This document shows positions 8,606 to 16,200 of a DNA stretch of 64,000 bases, piece by piece. The stretch covers positions 124,001-188,000 of the forward strand of contig NZ_JBHULI010000022.1 in the NCBI RefSeq assembly GCF_042684365.1. Direction: 5' to 3'. The notes under the pieces were generated by a model, which made no database searches, was not told the origin of the DNA, and saw only the letters and a program-made list of their open reading frames with translations. The translations under genes and the position numbers were made by a program. The stretch's first letter is position 1. Each line of letters begins with the position of its first letter. The DNA comes from Gracilimonas halophila. Its GTDB lineage: Bacteria > Bacteroidota > Rhodothermia > Balneolales > Balneolaceae.

Positions 8606-9310
8606 TCAATTATTGCGAAGCATGTATCCTACACCATGCAGGGTAATGAGATAGCGTGGATCATCAGGATGAACTTCAATCTTGGCTCGCAGTTTTGATA
8701 TATGAACATCCACTGTGCGAGTATTGGTGCTGAATTCGTAACGCCAAACTTTTTCAAGTAGCTCATCTCTGGAGACCGGCTCGTTTGCACTTTTAAGTAA
8801 GTATCGGATCAGCTCCACTTCACGAGAAGTAAGTTCAATTTCATTACCATCCGGGCGATGGACAACAGATTCAAGAAGGTCGATCTTAACCTCGCCGAGC
8901 TGAAGAATGTCAACTTGGCCTGAAGTAGAATATGTGCCTGCTCTACGTAGTCGTGCTTTAATACGAGCCAGTAATTCCTTTACTCCGAAAGGTTTTGTCA
9001 GATAATCGTCAGCACCTAAACTAAGACCTTTTACTTTATCAGGCTCTTGGTCTTTGGCGGTTAGCATGATCACGGGAAATGTGTATTTCTCTTTCCTTAC
9101 TTCCTCCAGAATGTCGTACCCACTTTTTCCGGGCAACATAACATCGAGGATCATTAGATCAGGTTTGTGTTCCTTAACCATCTCTACAGCTTGTGTACCT
9201 TCCTCACTGACAATCACATCATATCCTTCAGTTTCCAGGGTATCCTGAAGTGTAAAAATAAGACTTGGCTCATCTTCTACAACAAGTATCTTCATGCGTT
9301 TATCCGACAT
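8606..9310 (-). CDS. OmpR/PhoB-family response regulator
   Basis: An N-terminal receiver (residues 7-120) has the acidic pair in VVEDE, phospho-acceptor Asp56 in LILDVMLPG and the conserved Thr and Lys in LTAK and LTKPF. A winged-helix DNA-binding domain fills about 135-234, ending TRTVDVHISKLRAK and LHGVGYML. Two starts are possible. ATG at 9310 overlaps the kinase gene by 11 bases; ATG at 9295 (MKILVVEDE) leaves a 4-base gap after the kinase stop and gives the commoner N-terminus. It is the partner of the sensor kinase encoded immediately upstream. Target genes unknown. Confidence 0.93.
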   Translation of the reverse strand: MSDKRMKILVVEDEPSLIFTLQDTLETEGYDVIVSEEGTQAVEMVKEHKPDLMILDVMLPGKSGYDILEEVRKEKYTFPVIMLTAKDQEPDKVKGLSLGADDYLTKPFGVKELLARIKARLRRAGTYSTSGQVDILQLGEVKIDLLESVVHRPDGNEIELTSREVELIRYLLKSANEPVSRDELLEKVWRYEFSTNTRTVDVHISKLRAKIEVHPDDPRYLITLHGVGYMLRNN

Positions 9311-11027
9311 ATTCAGTGTGCTTATTTATTTTTTTATTGAGTGAGGAATTTGTGTCTACAGTGTTTATCGTATCAGCTGAAACTTCTTCTTTCATCAATT
9401 TAGGAAATCTGACAATAAAAGTTGTGCCCTTATCTACGCTGCTTTTCACTTCTATATCACCACCATTCATTTCCACCATGTTATTAACGATACTAAGCCC
9501 AAGGCCGTGTCCTTTTATCTTGGTACTCAATGAATCAGAATCTTCAACACGGTAAAATTTATCGAATATATTTTTCTGAGCACGCTTTGGTATTCCAATT
9601 CCATGATCGGTGATACTGAAAAACACATCGTCACTGTTTGATGAAATTTGGTATTCAATATATTTTTCATCGGTGCTATATTTAATAGCATTTTCTGTGA
9701 GATTACTGACAATAGTCTCAAAATTATCATGGTCGATCATTGCTAATGCTTCCTCATCATGGGAAGTAAAGTGTACTTCAAAACCTTTTTCCTCAATATA
9801 CTTTTGGTTCTCAGATAAATAACTACTCAAAAGATCATGCGGTTTGCAGGGAGAAGCTTTGCTCATATTTTGACCGGAATCAACCTTGGCAACATCTAAG
9901 AGTTTTTCAATCATTCCTCTCAACCTGATAGATTCGTTATAAATATGTTCACCATATTGTTTAAGTCTTCTGGTTTCAGTAACCCTTCCGTCAGAAATAT
10001 TTTCGCCGGCTGCTTGCATTACAGCGAGAGGTGTTTTTAACTCATGAGTTACGTTGGCAAGAAAGCTTGCTTGTCTCTGGGCAAGGTCGCGTTCACGCTG
10101 AGCAGTCACAAAGATAAAAATGAAGGCACCTGTTAGAAAAAGCATGGCAACACTCAGAACTACTAAATTTTTAAATAGATTAGCGTTATAGGCATTCGTT
10201 ACCGGTGATTCAAGAAAACCAATATACAACGACCAATTATCCAAAAAACCGGATCCGGAAAAGCCCATTGAGTGATCTACAAGATCTCGGTCATAAGTAA
10301 TGGTAGAATCGTTAGTAGCCAGGATCTTATCATTTGTCCAATCACGCACCCAAACTACGATCCCCGTTTCACTGCTGGTACCAAAGTAATTTTTTAAATA
10401 GGGTGGTAATACTTCATTAACAATATAATCGTCGTTCAGAGTCAATGTAAGAACCCCTATCATCCGGCTTTCTGACAAATTTATAAGCCCAAGATTAAGA
10501 CTTCGGTGGGTATCAAACTCCCAATTGTTATTCCAGCGATAATTAAAGTCGTTTAATTGGATACGTGTTTTGGTTCGGGCAATTCCAACTCCATCGCAAA
10601 CAAGGTTTGGGTAGTTATTGGTAGGAGCTATTCCGTTCTGAGTAGGGTCATATTTATAGACGGTGCTTTCTTCGAGGCAAGGGTCGGTATTATCCGGTGT
10701 AAAGTAGATGCCGGTAAAATAAGGGCTTTTAGAAGATCGCTCCAGAACTTCAAGGATATTATCCGGTAGTTGTCCTGATTGTCGAAGGGATTCTTCGATG
10801 GGTTCAAGTTCAATTTGACCAAGTCCCCTTAGTGGGTCAAGAACTTGGTTTCGAATGGTATCATTAATCTCGTCCAGTTGGTCGGTACGGCGTTCTTCAT
10901 CACCTTCCACCATCCGGTCACGCAGATCGTAGAGGGACAGTACGTTCATTGCGGTCAGGGCAATTATAGCCACCAAACCAACCATTAATGAGATCCATCT
11001 AAAGCCACGATTCCTTAATACGTTCAT
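9300..11027 (-). CDS. Membrane sensor histidine kinase
   Basis: The 575-residue kinase has a first membrane helix at about 12-32, a periplasmic sensor of about 250 residues that matches no domain I recognise, and a second helix at about 287-308. The HisKA domain carries phospho-acceptor His328 in ANVTHELKTPL, followed by a HATPase with an N-box (TENAIKYS), DHGIGIP and GHGLGLS. No HAMP linker is evident. It overlaps or abuts the OmpR-type regulator downstream, so they form one two-component system. The periplasmic part contains three Cys residues that might form a disulfide. Signal sensed is unknown. Confidence 0.93.
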   Translation of the reverse strand: MNVLRNRGFRWISLMVGLVAIIALTAMNVLSLYDLRDRMVEGDEERRTDQLDEINDTIRNQVLDPLRGLGQIELEPIEESLRQSGQLPDNILEVLERSSKSPYFTGIYFTPDNTDPCLEESTVYKYDPTQNGIAPTNNYPNLVCDGVGIARTKTRIQLNDFNYRWNNNWEFDTHRSLNLGLINLSESRMIGVLTLTLNDDYIVNEVLPPYLKNYFGTSSETGIVVWVRDWTNDKILATNDSTITYDRDLVDHSMGFSGSGFLDNWSLYIGFLESPVTNAYNANLFKNLVVLSVAMLFLTGAFIFIFVTAQRERDLAQRQASFLANVTHELKTPLAVMQAAGENISDGRVTETRRLKQYGEHIYNESIRLRGMIEKLLDVAKVDSGQNMSKASPCKPHDLLSSYLSENQKYIEEKGFEVHFTSHDEEALAMIDHDNFETIVSNLTENAIKYSTDEKYIEYQISSNSDDVFFSITDHGIGIPKRAQKNIFDKFYRVEDSDSLSTKIKGHGLGLSIVNNMVEMNGGDIEVKSSVDKGTTFIVRFPKLMKEEVSADTINTVDTNSSLNKKINKHTEYVG

Positions 11028-11224
11028 ATCTCAAACCTGTATTAAAATTCAACCTTCAATATAGTACTAAGAATATTTTATTGTACTCAAATTTGGTAAA
11101 ATAATGATCAATAGAAAGACTGCTAAACAGTAATCAAAAAGAAAGAATAGAGTTACTTAGATTTATTGCAGAAAATGAAATGGAATTGTTTAAAAAAAAT
11201 TGGATGTTCAGGTAAGGATAATTT

Positions 11225-11614
11225 CTATTTATTAATCTTATCTAAATTTCTCTCAATCGATTCTTTCAGATCATTAAATTCGATAGGCTTTACGAGGTAA
11301 TCGAGGTATCCGGTTTCCTTGGCTCTTTGGACATGATGAGGGTCTGAATTACCCGTGATATATATAACAGGAACATCTGAAAATTTTCGGATCTCCTTCA
11401 TGGCACTAATGCCGTCAATGTCACCTTCCAGGGAAATATCCATTAATATGAGGTTTGGCTTTATTTTTTGAGCTACTTCAATGGCAGTCTTACCATATAC
11501 AAGCTCCCCTTCGGCATCATAGCCTAGTTTTTCCAAATAACTTTCATACAGAAGGTTCAGTATCAGATCGTCTTCAACGATCATTACTGTTTTTTTCTGA
11601 TTTTTATCCATCAT
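11225..11614 (-). CDS. Single-domain (orphan) response regulator
   Basis: The 129-residue protein is only a receiver domain: acidic pair EDD at 14-16, phospho-acceptor Asp59 in LILMDISLEG, Thr in YITG and Lys109 in LVKPIE. The SLEGDIDG segment is typical of CheY-like receivers that work with hybrid or PAS kinases in Bacteroidota. There is no output domain, so it would act by protein contact. It lies 197 bases upstream of the two-component pair on the same strand but has no clear link to it. Confidence 0.88.
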   Translation of the reverse strand: MMDKNQKKTVMIVEDDLILNLLYESYLEKLGYDAEGELVYGKTAIEVAQKIKPNLILMDISLEGDIDGISAMKEIRKFSDVPVIYITGNSDPHHVQRAKETGYLDYLVKPIEFNDLKESIERNLDKINK

Positions 11615-11787
11615 ATCCGGTTAATTCAAGTGTCGTAAAACACAATGGCTTAATAATAACATGAATTGATATTAAACGAAATTATATAACAATAAAAATT
11701 TAGCCTGACAATTAATAATCCATTGACGTAACATTTAGGTGTAAAAATGCGGAACCAGAATATTCCAAACCAGACTTTTAAATACAG

Positions 11788-11821
11788 AAAAACCCTGTAA
11801 AACATTGTTTTACAGGGTTTT
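11788..11821 (-). terminator. Terminator of tRNA-Leu
   Basis: Arms AAAACCCTGTAAAAC and GTTTTACAGGGTTTT around a 3-base loop form a perfect hairpin. Read on the minus strand it starts 3 bases after the tRNA-Leu 3' end and finishes in a T run, so it ends the tRNA transcript. Confidence 0.88.
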
Positions 11822-11824
11822 GAG

Positions 11825-11912
11825 TACCTCGGGCCGGACTCGAACCGGCACGGACATTTTAATATCCATTGGATTTTAAGTCCAACGTGTCTACCAATTC
11901 CACCACCGAGGC
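11825..11912 (-). tRNA. tRNA-Leu (anticodon TAA)
   Basis: The 88-nt class II tRNA folds fully. The acceptor pairs GCCTCGG with CCGAGGT (one G-U), a D arm with GGTAGAC follows, the anticodon stem TTGGA/TCCAA encloses loop CTTAAAA with TAA at 11876-11878, and a long variable arm (GGA...TCC) precedes the T arm with GGTTCGAGTCC. The discriminator is A. CCA is not encoded, as the next bases are CTC. It reads UUA codons. Confidence 0.96.
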
Positions 11913-12129
11913 GTAGCTTAAGTAGGCGCCAAATATACGGCTTTACCTTTCACTACTTCAATAAAGATTTTAAACTAATTTCACTTAGGTACTAAAAGTT
12001 TAATTGAATATCCCTTTAAGTAATGTCTCAGCCAATATATTACATGCTAATAGCTCTCCAGTTACTAATTCATTTTTTCCTCTCGGCAACTCCTTCTATA
12101 TTCAGCTTCAATAAATAAACATATAGAGT

Positions 12130-13899
12130 ATGACTCTTGAAGGATGGATTGTTTTAGGCATTATAATGTTGTGTCTGGCTTTTTTGGTTGGAACAGCTAT
12201 TTCTGTGGATATCATTTTGTTCGCAGGTTTGGCAGTGATATTTATTATTGGAATCATACCTGCTGAAGAAGCCCTATCAGGATTTTCGAATGAGGGGATG
12301 CTAACAGTGGCAGCACTCTATATAGTTGCGGCGGGACTTAAAGAGACTGGCGCTATTCAATTCATAGTGCAGAAGGTTATGGGAGATGCCCGAAATGTGA
12401 GAAAAGCACAGCTACGCATTATGAGCCCTGTCATGATAATGAGTGCTTTCCTCAATAATACTCCGATAGTAGCCTCCTTTATTCCGGCATTAGAACGGTG
12501 GAGCAGGATTTCACAAATTCCAGTATCCAAGATACTTATACCACTAAGTTATGCTGCTATTTTAGGCGGTACTTGTACCCTCATAGGTACAAGTACAAAC
12601 CTAATCATAAATGGATTGATGATTGAAGAGACCAGCATCCGGTCGATCGGAATTTTTGAACCTGCATTAATTGGTATTCCCTGTGCTATTGCAGGATTTA
12701 TTTACCTCTTAATTTTTGGTGATAGATTACTTCCTATTCGCGGATCCAGTATGGATACTTTCAAAGACCCTCGCGAGTACACCATTGAGATGATTGTTAA
12801 AGAAGGCAGCACCCTTTCCGAAAAGACCATTGAAGATGCAGGATTAAGGAACCTTCCCGGATTATTTTTGATCGAAATTCAAAGGAATAAGAGAGCTATT
12901 CCAGCCGTTGGGCCGTATGAAAGATTAAGGAGCAAAGACAGGCTGATCTTTACCGGTATCGTGGATTCTATTATAGACCTCCAGCAAATTTCAGGGCTTG
13001 AACCGGCTACTGAACAGGTGTTTAAGCTTAATGCTCCTCGCAATGAACGTAAGATGATAGAGGCGGTAGTATCGAGGTCAAACCCATTGGTGGGGAGGAC
13101 GATCAGGGGGGGTAAGTTTCGTGATCGATATGATGCAGTAGTGCTGGCAGTTTCTCGTAGCGGAGAGCGTATAAATGAGAAGATAGGAGATATCACAATG
13201 AAAAGTGGGGATGTGTTATTGCTTGAGGCTCACCCCAACTTTGTGAATAAATACCGCAACTCAAGCGATTTTTTTCTGGTGAGCCCCATTGAAGATTCTT
13301 CTCCTGTTACCTATGAAAAAGCCTGGATCGCGGGATTGTCTTTGGCAACTATGGTTATACTTGCAGCAACCGGTATTTTAAGTATGTTGCAAGCTGCCAT
13401 CGTAGCCGGAGGATTGTTATTAGTCACCAAATGTTTTCGCTATTCTACAGCTCTTGAAAGCGTGGATTGGCGGGTTCTTATAGCTATAGCATCGGCACTA
13501 GGTTTGGGAAGTGCTTTGGAATATACAGGCGTAGCAGAACATCTTGCCTCAAACCTTCTTGGGTTATCAGGAGAAAACCCTGTGCTTGCTCTCTTTTTAA
13601 CATATATGGCTACGTGGTTGTTAACAGAAATGATCACCAATAATGCTGCAGCGGTTTTGGTATTCCCAATCGCATTTTCATTGGCGCAGTCTATGGGGAT
13701 TGATTTTATCCCCTTCGCAATGGTAATGATCGTCGCCGCTTCCTCAAGTTTTTCCACACCTATTGGCTATCAAACTAATCTGATGGTTTATGGTCCGGGA
13801 GGTTATCGATTTACTGATTTTGTAAGAATAGGATTACCACTAAATTTGATAGTAGCGGCAATCGCTGTATCTTTGATACCCTATATTTGGAATTTTTAA
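12130..13899 (+). CDS. SLC13/DASS-type anion transporter with two TrkA-C domains
   Basis: The 589-residue membrane protein has a first bundle of helices (about residues 1-190, including the hairpin SAFLNNTPIVASF), two soluble TrkA-C/RCK-C domains at about 215-297 and 305-385, and a second bundle to the end with the matching hairpin EMITNNAAAVLVFP. This arrangement is that of SLC13-family permeases, many of which carry sulfate with sodium. The cysQ gene begins 13 bases downstream, followed by cysD and cysNC, so sulfate uptake is the most likely job. That is inference from context; related proteins carry dicarboxylates or other oxyanions. Confidence 0.85.
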   Translation: MTLEGWIVLGIIMLCLAFLVGTAISVDIILFAGLAVIFIIGIIPAEEALSGFSNEGMLTVAALYIVAAGLKETGAIQFIVQKVMGDARNVRKAQLRIMSPVMIMSAFLNNTPIVASFIPALERWSRISQIPVSKILIPLSYAAILGGTCTLIGTSTNLIINGLMIEETSIRSIGIFEPALIGIPCAIAGFIYLLIFGDRLLPIRGSSMDTFKDPREYTIEMIVKEGSTLSEKTIEDAGLRNLPGLFLIEIQRNKRAIPAVGPYERLRSKDRLIFTGIVDSIIDLQQISGLEPATEQVFKLNAPRNERKMIEAVVSRSNPLVGRTIRGGKFRDRYDAVVLAVSRSGERINEKIGDITMKSGDVLLLEAHPNFVNKYRNSSDFFLVSPIEDSSPVTYEKAWIAGLSLATMVILAATGILSMLQAAIVAGGLLLVTKCFRYSTALESVDWRVLIAIASALGLGSALEYTGVAEHLASNLLGLSGENPVLALFLTYMATWLLTEMITNNAAAVLVFPIAFSLAQSMGIDFIPFAMVMIVAASSSFSTPIGYQTNLMVYGPGGYRFTDFVRIGLPLNLIVAAIAVSLIPYIWNF

Positions 13900-13912
13900 A
13901 AACGAAGGCTGA

Positions 13913-14680
13913 ATGCTAAACCGAGTCATCAAGACAGCAGAAGAGGCGGGGCAAAAAATTTTAGAATTTTATCATACAGAGATTGAAGTGATCACAAAAG
14001 ATGACCACTCTCCTCTTACCAAAGCAGACTTGGCTGCTCATCATATAATTGTGGACTCACTGAAGGAACTTGATCCCAATACACCTGTTATCTCAGAAGA
14101 ATCAGGTATTCCTGATTTTGAGGAACGCAGGGAATGGGACCGCTTTTGGCTGGTTGATCCATTGGATGGAACCAAGGAATTTATCAAAAAAAATGGAGAG
14201 TTTACCGTAAACATAGCCTTGATTGAAAAGAGTAAGCCGGTTTTGGGGGTCGTGTATGTACCGGCCTATGATATGATGTATTACGGTGAACAAAGTATCG
14301 GTTCCTTTAAGAGAGAAGCGGATGAAAAAGCAGTGAAACTGGAAACAAGCACATTTGAAGCTCCGGGAAAAGCACGTATCGTCGTAAGCAGGTCTCATGG
14401 AGATGATACTACAGTGAAGAAATTGAAGAATTTAGGAATCGAAGTTAGTGAAGAGGTCCCTTCAGGAAGTTCCATAAAATTTTGTTTGGTTGCAGAGGGG
14501 AAAGCTGATCTCTATCCGAGACTAGGTCCCACCATGGAGTGGGATACTGCAGCCGCAGATGCTGTATATAGGTACTCCTCAAAAAAGGGAGAAAAATACT
14601 CTCCTTTGAGCTATAACAAAGAATCCTTTAAAAACCCGTATTTTTTACTTGGATTGGATACATTTATGGAGTTAAAGTAA
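13913..14680 (+). CDS. cysQ: 3'(2'),5'-bisphosphate nucleotidase
   Basis: A 255-residue member of the inositol monophosphatase superfamily that removes the 3' phosphate of PAP, the by-product of PAPS use. Metal ligands are visible as Glu62-Glu63 in ISEESG, Asp82-Pro-Leu-Asp-Gly-Thr at 82-87 and the C-terminal WDTAAADAV block. Length and the sulfate operon context favour CysQ over SuhB-type inositol phosphatases. It sits between the SLC13 transporter (13 bases) and cysD (104 bases), all on the plus strand. Confidence 0.93.
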   Translation: MLNRVIKTAEEAGQKILEFYHTEIEVITKDDHSPLTKADLAAHHIIVDSLKELDPNTPVISEESGIPDFEERREWDRFWLVDPLDGTKEFIKKNGEFTVNIALIEKSKPVLGVVYVPAYDMMYYGEQSIGSFKREADEKAVKLETSTFEAPGKARIVVSRSHGDDTTVKKLKNLGIEVSEEVPSGSSIKFCLVAEGKADLYPRLGPTMEWDTAAADAVYRYSSKKGEKYSPLSYNKESFKNPYFLLGLDTFMELK

Positions 14681-14784
14681 TTAATACCGACCCGAACGAT
14701 TTTTTTGAATAATTAAAGATGTTGAACTAATTCAACTATTGAAAAGAACAAATAATACCCTGAATCTCGTCCAACTATAGCATA

Positions 14785-15693
14785 ATGAGTGAACGAAAAA
14801 AACAATCGCATCTTAAAGACCTGGAAGACGAAGGGATCTACGTAATGAGAGAAGTAGCGGCTCAGTTTGAGCGGCCGGTGTTACTTTTTTCAGGTGGAAA
14901 GGACTCCATCGTTATGTTTCATCTGGCGTTGAAGGCTTTTCATCCAGGTAAAGTCCCCTTCCCTCTCATGCATATTGATACCGGTCATAATTTTCCGGAG
15001 ACCATTGAGTTTCGCGATAAACTGGTCGAAAAATATGGGGTTGAACTAATCGTGGGAAGTGTGCAGGATTCTATTGATGCCGGTGATGTAGAAGAAGAAA
15101 CCGGACCGGATGCAAGCAGGAATGCCCTTCAAACCAGAACTTTATTAGATACACTGAAGAAACATCAGGTGGATGCTGCACTTGGCGGCGGTCGTCGTGA
15201 TGAGGAAAAGGCGCGCGCCAAGGAACGGTTCTTTTCACACCGTGATGTGTTTGGCCAGTGGGATCCAAAAAATCAGCGACCTGAGTTGTGGAATCTTTTT
15301 AATGGACGCAAGAAGCCCGGCGAGAATTTTCGCGTGTTCCCAATCAGTAATTGGACCGAGATGGATGTGTGGCAATACATCGCCCAGGAAAAGATCGAGA
15401 TCCCAAGCCTATACTTCGCCCACAAGCGAAAAGTATTCGACCGAAGAGGCGTATGGTTGGCTGACACAGAGTTCGTAAACCGCATGGAGGACGAAGAATT
15501 GGAAACCAGAACGGTTCGCTTTAGAACAATCGGAGATGCTACTTGTACAGGAGCAGTAGAGTCTGATGCATCTAACCTGGAAGAGATCATCCAAGAAGTA
15601 GCAGCTGCACGTCAAACCGAGCGTGGTAATCGCCACGACGACAAGCGCAGCGAAACGGCCATGGAAGACAGAAAGCGACAAGGATATTTCTAA
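14785..15693 (+). CDS. cysD: Sulfate adenylyltransferase subunit 2 (ATP sulfurylase small subunit)
   Basis: The 302-residue protein forms APS from ATP and sulfate together with the CysN GTPase. The PP-loop SGGKDS lies at 36-41, and the family end MEDRKRQGYF is intact. FAHKRKVFDRRGVWL and GDATCTGAVES are also standard CysD blocks. Its partner cysN is normally the next gene, but here an S23-family gene with flanking inverted repeats lies between them; the stop codon is 2 bases before the left repeat. Confidence 0.96.
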   Translation: MSERKKQSHLKDLEDEGIYVMREVAAQFERPVLLFSGGKDSIVMFHLALKAFHPGKVPFPLMHIDTGHNFPETIEFRDKLVEKYGVELIVGSVQDSIDAGDVEEETGPDASRNALQTRTLLDTLKKHQVDAALGGGRRDEEKARAKERFFSHRDVFGQWDPKNQRPELWNLFNGRKKPGENFRVFPISNWTEMDVWQYIAQEKIEIPSLYFAHKRKVFDRRGVWLADTEFVNRMEDEELETRTVRFRTIGDATCTGAVESDASNLEEIIQEVAAARQTERGNRHDDKRSETAMEDRKRQGYF

Positions 15694-15700
15694 AGAGTTA

Positions 15701-15717
15701 TGAGTTTTTAGTGTTTA
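15701..15717 (+). repeat. Left arm of a 17-nt inverted repeat framing the S23 gene
   Basis: TGAGTTTTTAGTGTTTA is the exact reverse complement of bases 16224-16240. It is embedded in a longer word-repeat (15695-15728: GAGTT, TGAGTTTTTAG, TGTTTAG, TTTTGAGTT) that starts 2 bases after the cysD stop codon. Confidence 0.85.
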
Positions 15718-15771
15718 GTTTTGAGTTGCATTTCAAGTCAAAGAAAAATTTTTGTAAGGAATCAGTTTTAA

Positions 15772-16173
15772 ATGGCTCTTACTTGGAAAAGACTAACAAA
15801 ACTTATGATGATGAAAAATCAAGGGCCTATTTACATTAAAAGTTTTGAATTTGCCATAAGCATAATCAAACTATATAAATCATTGACCGGATGTAATGAA
15901 TTTGTGATATCTAAACAGTTGCTAAGATCTGGAACAGCGATAGGAGCAAATGTTAATGAAGCGACTGCCGCTGAATCAAGAAATGATTTTAAGCACAAGA
16001 TGTCGATTGCATCTAAAGAAGCCAGAGAAACTTTATACTGGCTTAGATTATTGAAGGAAGGAGAATTAGTTGATCTGAAAATTGATCATGAACTAGCTGA
16101 TTGCATTGAGTTAGTGAAGATACTGACGTCTATCGTTAAGACAACCACGAAGAACTCAACACAAAAGAATTAA
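15772..16173 (+). CDS. Four-helix-bundle protein of the S23 / 23S rRNA intervening-sequence family
   Basis: This small protein (133 residues from the first ATG; more likely about 120 from one of three consecutive ATG codons at 15805-15811) has the S23 family pattern: KSFEFAISIIKLYKSL, then ISKQLLRSGTAIGANVNEA, then a run with SIASKEARETLYWLRLL and a final helix. Family members are positively charged pentameric bundles found in the intervening sequences of some 23S rRNA genes and widely scattered in Bacteroidota; they are also related to the Avd accessory protein of diversity-generating retroelements. The function is unknown. No reverse transcriptase is present nearby. It interrupts the cysD-cysN order. 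Confidence 0.92.
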   Translation: MALTWKRLTKLMMMKNQGPIYIKSFEFAISIIKLYKSLTGCNEFVISKQLLRSGTAIGANVNEATAAESRNDFKHKMSIASKEARETLYWLRLLKEGELVDLKIDHELADCIELVKILTSIVKTTTKNSTQKN

Positions 16174-16186
16174 CACAATAAAAATT

Positions 16187-16200
16187 CCGGACATGTCCGG
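16187..16200. repeat. 14-nt perfect palindrome over the cysNC start codon
   Basis: CCGGACATGTCCGG is self-complementary, and the annotated ATG start of cysNC at 16193 lies at its centre. Such a hairpin could hide the start codon in the mRNA, or it may be a protein-binding site or part of the inserted repeat unit. No experimental support is implied. Confidence 0.55.

Noticed and set aside
12130..13899. Reading the SLC13 protein as a potassium transporter because of its TrkA-C domains
   Set aside because: The membrane part shows the DASS/SLC13 helix-hairpin pattern and sits with sulfate genes; TrkA-C domains are common regulatory inserts in that family.
15772..16173. Diversity-generating retroelement, because S23 proteins resemble Avd
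   Set aside because: No reverse transcriptase, template repeat or variable repeat is visible within several kb.
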